Shown piece after piece: positions 1 to 6,550 of a stretch of 11,592 nucleotides of DNA. The stretch is taken from positions 1 through 11,592 of the forward strand of contig DASUZB010000022.1 in the NCBI GenBank assembly GCA_036377075.1. Direction: 5' to 3'. The translations under genes were made by a program, and so were the position numbers. Every line of letters begins with the position of its first letter. The stretch's first letter is position 1. Under the pieces are notes generated by a model. It saw only the letters and a program-made list of their open reading frames with translations. It did not search any database and was not told the DNA's origin. This DNA is from DASUZB01 sp036377075 (lineage in GTDB: Bacteria > Actinomycetota > CALGFH01).

Positions 1-214
1 CTGAATCGTATCTGCGCAGGTCAGCAGGCCAATTGAGGCGTGATGGCGCTTCACCTAATGGGTGCAGGGTCCGAAGGGCGAGAAAGAGGCTCTGACCAGC
101 GTGAATGCATCATCTCATATGTATGCTTCGGTGGATCCAGGTTCATTCATCGTCCGTCGGAGTCGATGTGCCCGCAGCGCGCGCAGTTCCCGAGCTCCTG
201 AACAGGCTAAGCCA
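1..214. other. Non-coding flank, nothing recognised
   Basis: This stretch lies beyond the 3' end of the minus-strand DUF4365 gene. It is visibly less GC-rich than the rest of the window, and the short open frames crossing it show no recognisable protein and no convincing ribosome binding site. I see no tRNA-Leu core repeat, no transposon end and no T-rich terminator here. It may be the junction to older flanking DNA or the 3' untranslated region of the gene to its right. Confidence 0.5.
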
Positions 215-220
215 TTAGCC
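205..220 (-). repeat. Small hairpin at the stop codon of the DUF4365 gene
   Basis: GGCTAA (205-210) and TTAGCC (215-220) are perfect inverted repeats around a 4-base GCCA spacer. The right arm contains the TAA stop of the minus-strand gene. No run of T follows on the minus strand, so a Rho-independent terminator is not supported; it could be a 3'-end stabilising hairpin or chance. Confidence 0.3.
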
Positions 221-3007
221 ATGGAGTGCGCCGCCGGTGGCCTCGCGGACACGTGCTGAGAGGTGGCCGAGCAGCGGAGCGACGAGTTCGCGGGCTTCGT
301 CGCTTGGCGCTTCGGCGGCGGCAACGCCATCGGCGATCGCCAGGGAGACCAGCGCTCCTGGATCGGCGAGTGCTCGTTGGAGCCCGGCGATGGCCAGCGG
401 GTCGACGCCGGTGTCCGGGCTTGCCACGCGCATGGCGAGGACGCAGGCAGCTTCGGCGCGAACGTCCGGGTAGGGGTCGCTGACGAGGGTGACGAGCGCG
501 GCGGTAAGCTCGCGCCGGCCGAGACGGCTGATGAGCCTGGCAGCGTCGCGGCGCTGCTGGCGGGAGCCGGTAAGCAGCGCAGCAATGCCCTTGGTCAGGG
601 CCTGGTCATCGAGGGTTCCGACGGCGGAGGCGAGGATGACGGCAGCGCCGCCGAGGGGCGAGCCGAACAGACCGCCGGCCGGGACGGTTCCCGTGAGCCG
701 GGAAAGGAGTTCGCGCAGGTCGGACCGGACCGACTCGGGAAGCCGGTCGGCGTGCGTCGCGAGCGCCAGGCACGCCCTCCGCTTGTGTTCGCTGGGCACG
801 CGGGCTTCTCCGAGGTAGCGCAGGAGCGAGTCCCAGGGCGCGACAGCGGGAAAGTAGGCGCCGAGGACCGCCAGCCGGGAGGCGGGGTCGCGGGTCCGGC
901 TGACCGCGAACATGCCACCCTGGGCCTGGGCAATGATGCCGTCGAGCTCTTGAGCGTCCTGAGCGGCCAGACGCCCAACGATCACAGTGTCCAACTGGCG
1001 CACGTCGCCGAGAGCGGCGAGCGCGTCGTTGTCGCCCCCGGCGATCCGGGCGAGCAGAAGTCCACGCGCCGCCTCGTCATCGCCAGCGAGCACACCGAGC
1101 ATCCCAGCAGCCACCCACCGGTCAGGCTGGGAGGCGGCGGCCTGGCGCCAGGCGGCGTGATCCTCGGACACGAGCGCCGTCGCGCGCAGCAGAGGCATTG
1201 CGAGGGCGAGGCCCTGAGCGGTCAGCGGATCGGTGATGGGTGGCAAGCTCACAAGGAAGGCTGCAAGGTCGCGGTGAAACGCGTCGTCGGCCACGTCGAG
1301 TAGGCCGGCGAGAGCCTTGAGGGTGTAGTGGGCAACGTGGAACGGCGGGGTGGTGCGCGCGACGAACCCCGAGTTGTCCGTGAGAATGCCCAGGCAGTAG
1401 CGTGCGGCGTCGGTGGCGGTGGTCTCCTCCATGACGTCGCCGGCTTCCTGCCACAGGGCGAGGTTCGCGCGGGCGGTGGTGTGGGTCCACGAGCCGGGCT
1501 GGATGCGCTGAGCGGCCTCGGTCAGCGGGCCGAGCGGGCCGACATCCCAGAGCCGGCGGGCGGCGAGCTCCAACGACTTCTCGTCACCGCTGCGACGCAG
1601 CTCGTCCACTGCCGCGGCCTGACGGCTGGTGCCGCCGCCGGCGTGCTGGACCATGAGCGTGTCGCGGGCCAGCAGGCTGCCCATGGTCCGCCACGCGCCC
1701 TGCTCGCCGGTCAGGTGGGCGTTGACCACGGCGGCGAGCAGTCGGTTGTTGACAAGGTCCTCGAAGTCGATCCTGGTCGCCTGGTCGTCGGCCCACTGCC
1801 GGAAGTTGCGGTCGGCCGCGGCGATCAGGGCCGACGACAGCATCTGCGTGCGCCACCACGACACAGCGGTGTCGTTCGCCACGATGAACTCATCAAGCCG
1901 CTGTTCGCCCCATGGAGCGGTCTGGAAAAGCAGCTGCGCGGCCGCCGCCCCGATCGCGGAGGCGGTGACATCGTCGGGGTCACCGACAAGGGCGCGCAGC
2001 GCGGCGGCAGCGTCCTGGCGTGCGGTGGCGACCTCTCCGAGCTCGGCGCGGGCGCGAGCGACCTGGCCCTGGATCCAGGCCCAGTCGACCGGGCTCGCAT
2101 CGTCTGGCTGTCCGGACAGGAGAGCCACAGCCTCGGCGTGGCGTTCGGCATCCATCAGCGCGCAGGCGGTGACCACGCAGGCGGCAGCACGGCTGGTAGG
2201 GTTGGGTGCGTCGTCGATCCTCGCCGCGATCGTGCTGCGGTCGTCATCGATGAGCAGGCGCCCGAGGGCGGCGACAAACCGCCACCGCCAGTCCCTGGAC
2301 GACCCGGCCTCCTCAAGGCTGGGGACGGCGGGGTGCTTCTCGGCGAAGATGGTCAGGTCGCGGACCCGGCCTTGGGCCAGCAGCCCAACCGCCTGCTCCG
2401 GGCCGATCACGGTCCCGAACCCGGTGTTGCGGTGCGGCGCGACCAGGCGCGGCACCAGCAGCGCATACCGCAGGCGGCGCGCGGGGGCAATGTTGCTCGC
2501 GCTTGCGGCCCACGCGGTGCCCTCCAAGCCGATCACCGGCTTGTGCGACGCCGCGACGGCAAGCAGGGCATCGAGGTGCTCGAGGTCGATCGTTTGGTTG
2601 ACCGGGACCAGGATTTTGGCGCCCTGGCCGGTGGACTCGACCGCCTGCGCGGTAACGTGCACCCAGTACGACGTGCGGGTCTCCGGGTTGCGGAGGACCA
2701 GCAGGTGCGGCAGCCCGTGGGTCACCCAGGCGTGGAAGTGGTCCACTTGGGGCTCGTAGTACCACCAGCCGCGCAACGACCCGTCCTCGGCAACGTCGGG
2801 TTGCTCGAAGTAGCTGGGGCCGGCCTTGACCTGCACGCCGACGACCAGGCGAAGGTCGAACCGGCGGGCGTCGCGGGCCTGAACGAACAGGTCAGTCCCC
2901 AGGTCATGCTGCGCGTTGGGGACAGGCCCCCAGTTGATCCGCTGAAAGTCGGCAGAGACCTCGCTGACACCGACCCCGCTGGTCTGCTCCTGCTGAGAGG
3001 CCCTCAC
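215..3007 (-). CDS. DUF4365 (PD-(D/E)XK-type nuclease) protein with long helical/HEAT repeat region
   Basis: About 930 residues. Residues 14-150 match DUF4365: E16, then DLGTD with D39, then GVQVKAG (57-63), the E...D...QxK spacing of PD-(D/E)XK nuclease folds. The remaining ~780 residues are Ala/Leu/Arg-rich amphipathic helices, TPR-like in the middle and HEAT-like near the C-terminus (about 790-905). Inference: a nuclease tethered to a large protein- or nucleic-acid-sensing superhelix, an architecture common in anti-phage effectors; no defence partner gene is visible. The frame stays open to 3151, but the extra N-terminus is low-complexity and would overlap the upstream gene. I chose GTG 3007 because AGGGAG (3013-3018 on the plus strand as CTCCCT) lies 5 bases upstream; the adjacent GTG 3010 is also possible. 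It is 91 bases downstream of the terminase-like gene on the same strand and may share its transcript. Confidence 0.75.
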   Translation of the reverse strand: MRASQQEQTSGVGVSEVSADFQRINWGPVPNAQHDLGTDLFVQARDARRFDLRLVVGVQVKAGPSYFEQPDVAEDGSLRGWWYYEPQVDHFHAWVTHGLPHLLVLRNPETRTSYWVHVTAQAVESTGQGAKILVPVNQTIDLEHLDALLAVAASHKPVIGLEGTAWAASASNIAPARRLRYALLVPRLVAPHRNTGFGTVIGPEQAVGLLAQGRVRDLTIFAEKHPAVPSLEEAGSSRDWRWRFVAALGRLLIDDDRSTIAARIDDAPNPTSRAAACVVTACALMDAERHAEAVALLSGQPDDASPVDWAWIQGQVARARAELGEVATARQDAAAALRALVGDPDDVTASAIGAAAAQLLFQTAPWGEQRLDEFIVANDTAVSWWRTQMLSSALIAAADRNFRQWADDQATRIDFEDLVNNRLLAAVVNAHLTGEQGAWRTMGSLLARDTLMVQHAGGGTSRQAAAVDELRRSGDEKSLELAARRLWDVGPLGPLTEAAQRIQPGSWTHTTARANLALWQEAGDVMEETTATDAARYCLGILTDNSGFVARTTPPFHVAHYTLKALAGLLDVADDAFHRDLAAFLVSLPPITDPLTAQGLALAMPLLRATALVSEDHAAWRQAAASQPDRWVAAGMLGVLAGDDEAARGLLLARIAGGDNDALAALGDVRQLDTVIVGRLAAQDAQELDGIIAQAQGGMFAVSRTRDPASRLAVLGAYFPAVAPWDSLLRYLGEARVPSEHKRRACLALATHADRLPESVRSDLRELLSRLTGTVPAGGLFGSPLGGAAVILASAVGTLDDQALTKGIAALLTGSRQQRRDAARLISRLGRRELTAALVTLVSDPYPDVRAEAACVLAMRVASPDTGVDPLAIAGLQRALADPGALVSLAIADGVAAAEAPSDEARELVAPLLGHLSARVREATGGALHG

Positions 3008-3054
3008 CACGGCTCCCTGGTTTCGCCGAGACGATCCCGACGTGCTCGGGGCCG

Positions 3055-3060
3055 ATAGTA
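3055..3060 (-). promoter_or_regulatory. Possible -10 box for the DUF4365 gene
   Basis: On the minus strand this reads TACTAT, fitting the actinobacterial TAnnnT -10 pattern, 47 bases before GTG 3007. The expected -35 position reads TTTAGC, a poor match. It sits in the 91-base gap after the terminase-like gene and would allow independent expression. Weak prediction. Confidence 0.25.
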
Positions 3061-3098
3061 GCGGCCGGTCGATGGAGCTAAAGGGCAAGCAGTGGCGC

Positions 3099-4553
3099 TC
3101 ACGACGATCCCCACGGGCTGAAGCCATCCCGGGCCAGCGCCGAGCGGTCACCGGATGGCGCCGTCAGCACATCGGGCATCCGGGTCCGCGCCAGCAGCAT
3201 CCCGGAGAAGCGCCCCGGCTGAGTGGTCGGCCGCTCGGCCAGCCGATGCGCCACCAAGGCCAGCGAGATGACCCGGTCGTCGTGGCGGTCCGGGTCATGG
3301 TCGATCCGGAAGACTCCTGGCGCCGTCTCCCGCAGCCGCACGTTCACCAGCTCGTCCACCAAGTCCTCGTCGGCCGGGAGCAGCAGCAGCCGATCCGCCA
3401 GCAGCCGGTACAAGGTCACGGCCAGGCGGCCGACCGACTGGCTGGAGAAGGCGAACTCCTCCACCTGGATGCCGTCGGCGCGGAGCCGCTGCGCCAGATG
3501 CACCGCCTGGAACGGGTCGACCCGGAACGGGCAGCGGCCATAGGCGCGGTGCAGCTCCCGCAGGTACCCCTCGACCTCGCCCAGGTTCACCGGCCGGGCC
3601 CGCGACCCCTCCCAGACGTGCTGGCGGTCCACCACTACCCGCCCGTCCACCTCCCGATGCGCCACGGTGACCACACACCGGTCATGCGTCAGCCCCACGT
3701 CCAGGCCGCCCACGTAGCGGACCCCCGGCCGCGGGTCCAAGACGTCGTAGTCGCCCAGGCAGGCGGCCACGTCCTCCCGCGAAGTGAGCCGGTCCTCTCC
3801 TGCTGTCCATCGGTTCTCATGCCGGCGCGCGTACTCGCTGGGCACCAACACCGCCCGCTGCTCGGCGAGGTCCGCCGGCGACAGCCGCGGCGCCGGTCCC
3901 GGCACCCGCGTGAACCGCCACCCCCGTGAGGTCCGGGCCCGCTCCCGCAGCTTGAATGACCAGTGCGCCGGGTCGCCGGCATGGCCGAGCGCGACCAGCC
4001 GCGCCCCCGGCCATTTGGGCACGCTCGAGAACGTCGCCGTCCACATCGCCTGCGCCCCTCGGGTCGTCGGCCACCGCGGCACCTCGTCGCAGATGTACAG
4101 CGGGCTTAACAGCCCCTCGGCCGTGGGCGCGTCCGCGGCCAGGGCCACCACCCGCGCCCCGGTACGCACCTGCAGCAGCCGGTGCGCCTCGACCCGGACC
4201 AGGCCGGCCAGGCCCGAGCGGGCGACCAGCCCACGGGCCTTGTCGAGCAGCCGGTTCGCCTGGTCCAGGTCGCCCGCGATCGCATACCCCTCGACCAGCT
4301 CGGGCGCGTCCGCGACCAGCCAGGCCAGCGACAGCCCGGCCGTGTCGGTCGACTTGGAGTAGCCCTTGGGCGCCTCGTACCAGTGCAGTCGGGCGTCGGC
4401 CGGTCCGGGCTCGAGCACCGCCCGGGCGTTGGACCGTTGCACGTCGGTGGCTACCTCGCCCCAGCGGCGGCCGTTGTCCAGGACCAGGGCGTGCATCAGG
4501 TCGAGGGCGTCAGCCACCGCCGGCTCCGCCGAGCTCGCCGGCCACCGGACCAC
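3099..4553 (-). CDS. Phage terminase large-subunit-like ATPase/nuclease (orphan)
   Basis: 484 residues, within the range of large terminases. The ATPase part has a P-loop variant APKGYSKST (61-69, Ser before the catalytic Lys instead of Gly), a Walker B LYICDE (152-157) and a following coupling-type segment ALGHAGD (188-194). The C-terminal half looks like an RNase-H-like nuclease: GGLDVGLTHD with D285, FRVDPF with D346 and HDDR (424-427). In phages such proteins pump and cut DNA at the portal. Here no small terminase, portal, protease or capsid gene is visible; its neighbours are a DUF4365 gene downstream and a divergent HTH-integrase pair upstream. The start is GTG with no clear ribosome binding site; ATG 4496 is an internal alternative. 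It could be a prophage or satellite remnant, or a domesticated motor. Family assignment is confident, role is not. Confidence 0.8.
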   Translation of the reverse strand: MVRWPASSAEPAVADALDLMHALVLDNGRRWGEVATDVQRSNARAVLEPGPADARLHWYEAPKGYSKSTDTAGLSLAWLVADAPELVEGYAIAGDLDQANRLLDKARGLVARSGLAGLVRVEAHRLLQVRTGARVVALAADAPTAEGLLSPLYICDEVPRWPTTRGAQAMWTATFSSVPKWPGARLVALGHAGDPAHWSFKLRERARTSRGWRFTRVPGPAPRLSPADLAEQRAVLVPSEYARRHENRWTAGEDRLTSREDVAACLGDYDVLDPRPGVRYVGGLDVGLTHDRCVVTVAHREVDGRVVVDRQHVWEGSRARPVNLGEVEGYLRELHRAYGRCPFRVDPFQAVHLAQRLRADGIQVEEFAFSSQSVGRLAVTLYRLLADRLLLLPADEDLVDELVNVRLRETAPGVFRIDHDPDRHDDRVISLALVAHRLAERPTTQPGRFSGMLLARTRMPDVLTAPSGDRSALARDGFSPWGSS

Positions 4554-4627
4554 CGTTGCCGTCGACCGGCCGGCGATCGGCGGAGGACCTACACCGGCTC
4601 CCGCTGGCCGCGGTCCGCGACGCGGTC
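4554..4627. promoter_or_regulatory. Divergent intergenic region, terminase-like / HTH-integrase
   Basis: Only 74 bases separate the minus-strand GTG (4553) from the plus-strand ATG (4628), so both promoters must lie here or inside the genes. I find no clear -10/-35 pair. The HTH reading frame is open across this stretch, and a TTG at 4556 could start it earlier, which would leave almost no intergenic space. Confidence 0.35.
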
Positions 4628-4957
4628 ATGACGAGCCTGGAGACGTTCAGACTCCTGGTCAACGAGCACGGCGAGGTCGTCGGTGCCGCAGCACGGCCAC
4701 CGGGCGTCGGTGCGGCGGCGATCAGGGCCGAGCTACGCCGCCACGGCTGGCAGCGCCTCGACGACGCGCACCTCCGGGAGGTCGCCGAGGTCTACCGGGC
4801 GGTCGGGCGGCACCCCACCAAGGCGGTCGCCGAACGGTTCGGTGTGCCGCGACCCACGGCCGCCCGCTGGGTGGCGACCGCCCGCGAACGCGGGCTCCTG
4901 GAGCCGGCCAGGCACCTGCCCGCCGACACGACGCAGCACAAGGGGTCCAGAGCATGA
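4628..4957 (+). CDS. Small winged helix-turn-helix protein, possible excisionase or regulator
   Basis: 109 residues from ATG 4628. Residues 64-91 (TKAVAERFGVPRPTAARWVA followed by TARERGLL) form a helix-turn-helix like that of small actinobacterial DNA-binding proteins whose C-terminus reads roughly 'VAExFGVsrsTAxRWVxxARxRGLL'. The TGA stop overlaps the integrase ATG (ATGA), implying translational coupling, as in xis-int pairs. Unlike classical excisionases it is not a MerR/AlpA-type 60-70-residue protein, so the excisionase role is positional inference; a repressor of the divergent terminase-like gene is equally possible. The frame extends upstream to TTG 4556, adding a segment (AEDLHRLPLAAV) that looks protein-like, so the true start may be there. 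Confidence 0.65.
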   Translation: MTSLETFRLLVNEHGEVVGAAARPPGVGAAAIRAELRRHGWQRLDDAHLREVAEVYRAVGRHPTKAVAERFGVPRPTAARWVATARERGLLEPARHLPADTTQHKGSRA

Positions 4958-6164
4958 GCAGCCGCCGCCGCGGGCATGTAGCCCGCAAGACCAACGCCAA
5001 GGGCAAGGCCGTCTACTACCCGGTGGTGGAGCTGCCCCGCGAGCGGGTCCTGGACCCTGAGACCGGCACCTACCGCGAGCGGCGCCGGCAGCAGTGGCAC
5101 TCCGGCCACGCCTCCAAGCGGGCGGCCGAGCAGGAGCTGACCGCCATCCTCGGCGACCTCGACAAGAGCACCTACGTCCGCCCGGTCGACCTGACCCTGG
5201 GCGCGTTCCTGGTGGACCGCTGGCTGCCGGCGATGGCCGGCAGCGCCGAGCCGATCACCCTAGAGATCTGGGGCCACTACGCCCGCGCCTGCGTCCAGCC
5301 CAGGATCGGCCATCTCCCCCTCCAACAGCTCACCGCCGACGACCTCCGGCGCTTCTACGCCGGCCTAGCCACCGACGGCGGCCGGTCGGGCCAGGGCCTT
5401 GCGCCCAAAACCGTCAAGAACGTGCACGGCCTCATCCACCGCGCGCTGGAGGACGCGGTCGAGCAGGGGCTAGTGCCCCGCAACGTGGCCGCGTTGCGGT
5501 CGGCTCGGCCGGCCAAGGTCCCCAGGGTCGAGCGGCGCGTGTGGGAGCCGGCGGATCTGCGCGCGTTCCTGGCGGGGATGGCCGCCCACCGGCTCGGGGC
5601 GCTGTGGCTGCTGGACTGTACGACGGGGCTGCGCCGAAGCGAGCTGCTCGGCCTGCCATGGCGGGCGGTCGACCTCGACAAGGGCGAGGTCGCCGTGACC
5701 CAGCGGCTCGTGATCGTGGCCGGCAGGCCGGAGGTCGGCTGGGGACCAAGACGCCGCGCAGCGCCCGGCGGATCGCGCTCGACACGACGACGGTGGCGGC
5801 GCTCAAGGCCCACCGCGCCCACCAGAACGAGGAGCGCCTGGCCTGGGGGCCGACCTGGGTCGACACCGACCTGGTCTTTACCCGCGAGGACGGCACGCCG
5901 CTGCGACCGGCCTATGTGACACGCCAGTTCGCCAAGCTGACCGCCGCCGCCGGTCTGCCCAGCCTGACGTTGCACGGTCTGCGGCACTCCTACGCCACCG
6001 CTGGCCTGGCTGCCGGCGTGCCGGTCAAGGTGATGAGCGAGCGGCTCGGGCACGCCAACACCGCAATAACCAGCGACTTGTACCAGCACGTGCTGCCGGC
6101 GATGGATGCCGAGGCGGCCGCAGCGGTGGCCGGCCTGATCTTGGGTGAAGAGAACGCTCGTTAG
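4954..6164 (+). pseudogene. int: Tyrosine recombinase/integrase, interrupted by a one-base frameshift
   Basis: Phage/ICE-type tyrosine integrase. It starts at ATG 4954, 5 bases after an AGGGG-type site (AAGGGGTCC), with an ATGA overlap with the HTH gene. The first frame (residues 1-264) has a basic arm-binding N-terminus, a core-binding domain (about 78-185) and the first catalytic Arg in TTGLRRSEL (R227). After W263 the frame breaks: GAG GTC GGC TGG GG, then ACC AAG ACG continues in another frame from 5745 to the TAG at 6162-6164. Restoring one base gives a 403-residue protein with TKTPRSARR (K266), HGLRH (H341, R344), LGH (H367) and the nucleophile Y377. Every catalytic residue is intact, so this is a very recent deletion or an assembly error in the GGGG run (5741-5744). 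A -1 ribosomal slip would also join the frames, but no canonical slippery heptamer is present. It is the likely partner of the attachment core at 6250-6304. Confidence 0.88.
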
Positions 6165-6210
6165 ATGTGGGAGAGAACGTGGCGGTCCGGCGGCGGTCTG
6201 GAGCGGCGGA

Positions 6211-6240
6211 CAGCCGTGACGCCTGATGGCGTCGTGGCTG
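6211..6240 (+). terminator. Long hairpin after the integrase gene
   Basis: CAGCC (6211-6215) pairs with GGCTG (6236-6240), GACGCC (6218-6223) with GGCGTC (6228-6233), and the intervening GT/GT positions make two G-U wobbles in RNA. This gives a continuous 13-bp stem with a 4-base TGAT loop, 47 bases after the integrase stop. No U-tract follows, as is common for GC-rich actinobacterial terminators. Because it is 9 bases from the att core it could instead be a recombination-complex site. Confidence 0.45.
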
Positions 6241-6249
6241 CTCAGGTGG

Positions 6250-6304
6250 GGTGTCGGAGGGGGGACTTGAACCCCCACGCCCTATGAGGGCACTAGGCCC
6301 TCAA
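6250..6304 (-). other. Attachment core: 3' half of tRNA-Leu(GAG)
   Basis: Read on the minus strand this is the 3' half of a leucine tRNA: anticodon loop TTGAGGG (anticodon GAG), 3' anticodon stem CCTAG, a long class II variable arm with GCCC/GGGC pairing, a T arm of GGGGG, TTCAAGT, CCCCC, then the acceptor strand CTCCGAC and the discriminator A. The preceding bases (GGCCAAG) do not pair with CCTAG, and no D-arm or matching 5' acceptor strand (GTCGGAG) is found upstream, so this is not a functional tRNA. A block running from anticodon loop to 3' end is the usual identity segment of integrases targeting tRNA genes. It starts 85 bases after the integrase stop, the place of attP in xis-int-attP cassettes. 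It could be attP of a circular form or an attL/attR-type junction. Confidence 0.75.
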
Positions 6305-6363
6305 CTTGGCCGGAGTCGTCTCGGCCCGTCCCGACAGGACCTAGCACAACCCGCTTGAGCAGG

Positions 6364-6388
6364 GGCGACGCGCTTCGCGCGTGTCGCC
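6364..6388. repeat. Inverted repeat with TTC/GAA loop
   Basis: GGCGACGCGC (6364-6373) pairs with GCGTGTCGCC (6379-6388), ten pairs including one G-U, around TTCGC. An alternative register gives a perfect 6-bp stem ACGCGC, TTC, GCGCGT (6368-6382). On the minus strand the centre reads GCGAAGC, the sequence of a well-known very stable DNA mini-hairpin. It lies just right of the att core and may be a terminator, a protein site or part of an origin. Confidence 0.45.
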
Positions 6389-6403
6389 TTGTCTCGCCGT
6401 TTC

Positions 6404-6430
6404 TCAATGGGACCGCGCACGTCCCATTGA
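6404..6430. promoter_or_regulatory. Perfect 10-bp inverted repeat, candidate operator
   Basis: TCAATGGGAC (6404-6413) and GTCCCATTGA (6421-6430) are perfect inverted repeats separated by 7 bases. The half-site end CATTGAC (6425-6431) is repeated directly at 6437-6443, so three related TCAATG/CATTGA motifs cluster just upstream of or over a consensus -35 hexamer (TTGACA, 6439-6444). This is what an autoregulated operator for the right-hand operon would look like. It lies 120 bases before the zinc-finger gene start. The binding protein is unknown. Confidence 0.5.
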
Positions 6431-6446
6431 CGGCTTCATTGACATC

Positions 6447-6533
6447 CGGGGTCCTCCCCGTGCTCCTCGCCGCCGTGTGAGGAAGCGGCCCCGGCGCGGA
6501 TTGCACCCGCGCCGAGGGCCGGTCGCATCGACC
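6447..6533 (+). promoter_or_regulatory. Leader with three further stem-loops before the zinc-finger gene
   Basis: Three perfect inverted repeats follow the operator-like palindrome: CGGGG/CCCCG (6447-6451 and 6456-6460, 4-base loop), CGGCGCGG/CCGCGCCG (6492-6499 and 6507-6514, 7-base loop) and GGTCG/CGACC (6521-6525 and 6529-6533, 3-base loop). The last arm abuts GAGGAG (6534-6539), so the leader could modulate translation or form an attenuator. GC-rich DNA makes short repeats frequent; the 8-bp one is the most convincing. Confidence 0.4.
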
Positions 6534-6550
6534 GAGGAGCAGACCCCGTG

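Larger units (their letters stand above)
6165..6550. promoter_or_regulatory. Attachment-site and operon control region without genes
   Basis: This 386-base gap holds a long hairpin (6211-6240), a tRNA-Leu-derived att core (6250-6304) and five inverted repeats (6364-6388, 6404-6430, 6447-6460, 6492-6514, 6521-6533) ending at the ribosome binding site GAGGAG (6534-6539). A consensus -35 box TTGACA occurs at 6439-6444, but no good -10 follows at 16-18 bases. Integrase arm sites are expected here but cannot be identified from one copy. It plausibly combines attP, the terminator of the integrase gene and the promoter/operator of the right-hand operon. Confidence 0.55.

Noticed and set aside
1328..3058. 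Long plus-strand open frames (263-1303 and 1328-3058) opposite the DUF4365 gene
   Set aside because: They are antisense frames kept open by GC-rich codon bias; their products are Gly/Arg/Val-rich with no domain, while the minus strand has a clear DUF4365 motif and HEAT-like helices.
5740..5750. Programmed -1 frameshift in the integrase
   Set aside because: No X-XXY-YYZ slippery heptamer and no evident downstream stimulator; a single missing G in a homopolymer run is simpler. Kept only as an alternative.
5355..6278. 307-codon minus-strand frame opposite the integrase and crossing the att core
   Set aside because: Integrase catalytic motifs define the coding strand; this frame runs through the tRNA-derived core and has no recognisable content.
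6250..6340. A functional tRNA-Leu gene on the minus strand
   Set aside because: The 3' half is excellent but the anticodon 5' stem does not pair and no D arm or 5' acceptor strand is present, so it is an attachment core, not a tRNA gene.
6364..6533. CRISPR array or plasmid iterons
   Set aside because: The repeats are different inverted repeats, not regularly spaced direct copies of one unit; only CATTGAC recurs, twice.
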